5,409 nt of DNA from JBBRGG01 sp038240875. GTDB taxonomy: Bacteria; Planctomycetota; Phycisphaerae; Phycisphaerales; UBA1924. Under the pieces are notes generated by a model. That model was given only the letters and a program-made list of their open reading frames with translations, searched no databases and was not told the origin of the DNA. Every line of letters starts with the position of its first letter. Positions within the stretch are counted from its first letter, which is position 1. Shown here piece after piece: positions 4,362 through 5,409 of the stretch. The stretch is taken from positions 1 to 5,409 of the forward strand of contig JBBRGG010000227.1 of NCBI GenBank assembly GCA_038240875.1. Direction: 5' to 3'. The position numbers were made by a program, and so were the translations under genes.

Positions 4362-5409
4362 TTACGAAATCTTGATGACGACAAAGGTAACGTCATCTTC
4401 GCTGCCTTCTCGGCCACGGAAAGCAACAAGGTCGCGCTGGACTGTGCTGGCGATCGTCGCCGAAGATTGGCGGCAAGTTTGCTTGATGATGTCTCGAAGT
4501 CGGTCTTTGCCAAAGAAGATGCCTTCTGGGTTGCGAGATTCCCAGATGCCATCAGTGCCGATGATGAGCACGTCGCCCGAGACAAGGCCCGATGCAGAGC
4601 ACTCGGCGTACTCCGCATCTTCCATGATGCCAAGGGGGATGCCGGAGCCTTCGAGTTCAGTAAATTCGTTGCGAGCGGCGTGATAGACGATCGTGGGGTC
4701 GTGGCCTGCGCTCGCCCAGCGTACGCGGCCAGATGTCGGGTCGATGACGACCAGCGCAAGGGTCATAAACCGGTCGTGCCTCGCATCGGCAGCAAGGACT
4801 CTGTTGACGCGGCGAAGCAGGTCGGCGAGGTCGGCGTGCTCTGGCGCATGAGAACGCAATGCCGCGCGAGCGGTAGCCATAAGGAGCGCGGAAGCGATGC
4901 CATGACCCATCACGTCGCCGACGGCGATCATCGTGTGGGCGCTCGCGTCGTGGGATTGGGCAACGTCGATGAAGTCGAAATAGTCGCCACCGGTTTCATC
5001 GCAATAACGGGTTCTGCCCGCGATTTCAAGACCTGGAGTCGTGGGGTCGCACGCCGGGAGAAGGCTCTGCTGGACTTCTTGTGCGACAGCGAGCGCACGC
5101 TCGAGCTCCATCCGGTGCGCGAGGCCTTTGGCCATGGCATTGGTTTCGTCGGCGAGCATAGCAAACTCGCGCGTACCCGCGATTGTCACCCGTGATGAAA
5201 GGTCCCCCGCGCCGATGCGTGCGACGTGCTCGGCGAGAGTGCGTACGGGTGCCGCGAGCCTTCGTGCGAGGGTGACTGCGACAAGCAAACTTACGAGTGC
5301 CGCGATGACGGCGAGGATGATGGCGCGGCGTTCGCTCGCCTTGGCTTCGCTTAAAAATGCTGATTCAGGCAACACAGCGATAACGCGCCAATGGATGCCT
5401 GGCGCGGGA
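4362..5409 (-). CDS. SpoIIE/PP2C-type serine phosphatase with membrane sensor and HAMP domain (5' part outside window)
   Basis: This is the C-terminal 348 residues of a membrane signalling protein; the frame is open to the window edge, so the start and most of the sensor are missing. GTG 5373-5375 could be read as a start but WRVIAVLPESAFL around it looks like the end of an extracellular Cache-type sensor, so a longer protein is much more likely. Counting from the first visible codon, a membrane helix spans about 29-47, HAMP about 50-101, the signalling linker AQEVQQSLLP 109-118, and the phosphatase domain about 125-347. The metal-binding acidic residues are all present: GGDYFD (Asp142), GDVMGHG (Asp165), GTDG (Asp286) and EDDVT (Asp338/339), as is SAGHDP (233-238). 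Such RsbU-like enzymes dephosphorylate a serine on an anti-sigma-factor antagonist (STAS) protein and so release a sigma factor or other target when the sensor fires. No antagonist, anti-sigma kinase or sigma factor is in view; they may lie to the right or elsewhere. Confidence 0.92.
   Translation of the reverse strand, partial: PAPGIHWRVIAVLPESAFLSEAKASERRAIILAVIAALVSLLVAVTLARRLAAPVRTLAEHVARIGAGDLSSRVTIAGTREFAMLADETNAMAKGLAHRMELERALAVAQEVQQSLLPACDPTTPGLEIAGRTRYCDETGGDYFDFIDVAQSHDASAHTMIAVGDVMGHGIASALLMATARAALRSHAPEHADLADLLRRVNRVLAADARHDRFMTLALVVIDPTSGRVRWASAGHDPTIVYHAARNEFTELEGSGIPLGIMEDAEYAECSASGLVSGDVLIIGTDGIWESRNPEGIFFGKDRLRDIIKQTCRQSSATIASTVQRDLVAFRGREGSEDDVTFVVIKIS

Noticed and set aside
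4208..4759. 184-codon N-terminal extension of the EEP gene
   Set aside because: It crosses the phosphatase gene in another frame and the untranslated gap, while a strong GGAGG and a signal-anchor N-terminus support ATG 4207.
4467..5195. 242-codon open frame on the plus strand, opposite the phosphatase
   Set aside because: Antisense shadow of a well-supported PP2C domain; no ribosome site or recognisable motif.
5373..5375. GTG as true start of the phosphatase
   Set aside because: The frame is open to the window edge, and the residues on both sides of it (HWRVIAVLPESAFL) look like the end of a sensor domain.

Overview
The window looks like part of a moderately GC-rich bacterial chromosome, most plausibly from a planctomycete of the Phycisphaerae type. 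The clearest hint is the C-terminus of the first gene: a PTPG motif, a short hydrophobic stretch and RRRR at the very end, a PEP-CTERM-like sorting tail of the kind common in that group. Taxonomy is an inference from this tail and the gene styles, not from a marker gene.

Layout. Bases 1-283 are an AT-rich leader with a candidate promoter at the left edge, a possible 20-codon ORF, and a Shine-Dalgarno sequence that leads to a damaged start codon. Bases 284-1012 (+) encode a secreted single-domain ice-binding protein (DUF3494 family). Bases 1013-1179 lie between two convergent genes and hold several hairpins, at least one terminator-like. Three genes then run leftwards on the minus strand: a class III PLP-dependent aminotransferase (1180-2769), a membrane-anchored endonuclease/exonuclease/phosphatase (EEP) family protein (2921-4207), and the 3' part of a membrane-bound SpoIIE/PP2C-type serine phosphatase with a HAMP domain (4362 to the right edge; its start lies outside). 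The two gaps between these three genes are about 150 bases each and each holds a plausible sigma70-type promoter, so they read as separately transcribed neighbours rather than a tight operon.

The genes do not form an obvious pathway. The phosphatase is probably the output end of an envelope stress or partner-switching signal chain, the EEP protein acts outside or at the membrane, the aminotransferase is cytoplasmic with unknown substrate, and the ice-binding protein is exported.

I do not see a new defence system, CRISPR array, transposon, tRNA or rRNA. The most striking observation is at the ice-binding gene. The reading frame upstream of any usable start codes for a perfect signal-peptide N-region (KKNKALLL), preceded by a well-placed AGGT and by 'AT' where 'ATG' is expected, beside a run of eight A's. 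One missing G would restore the whole start, so this is a start-codon lesion, a sequencing error, or a slippage-controlled switch.
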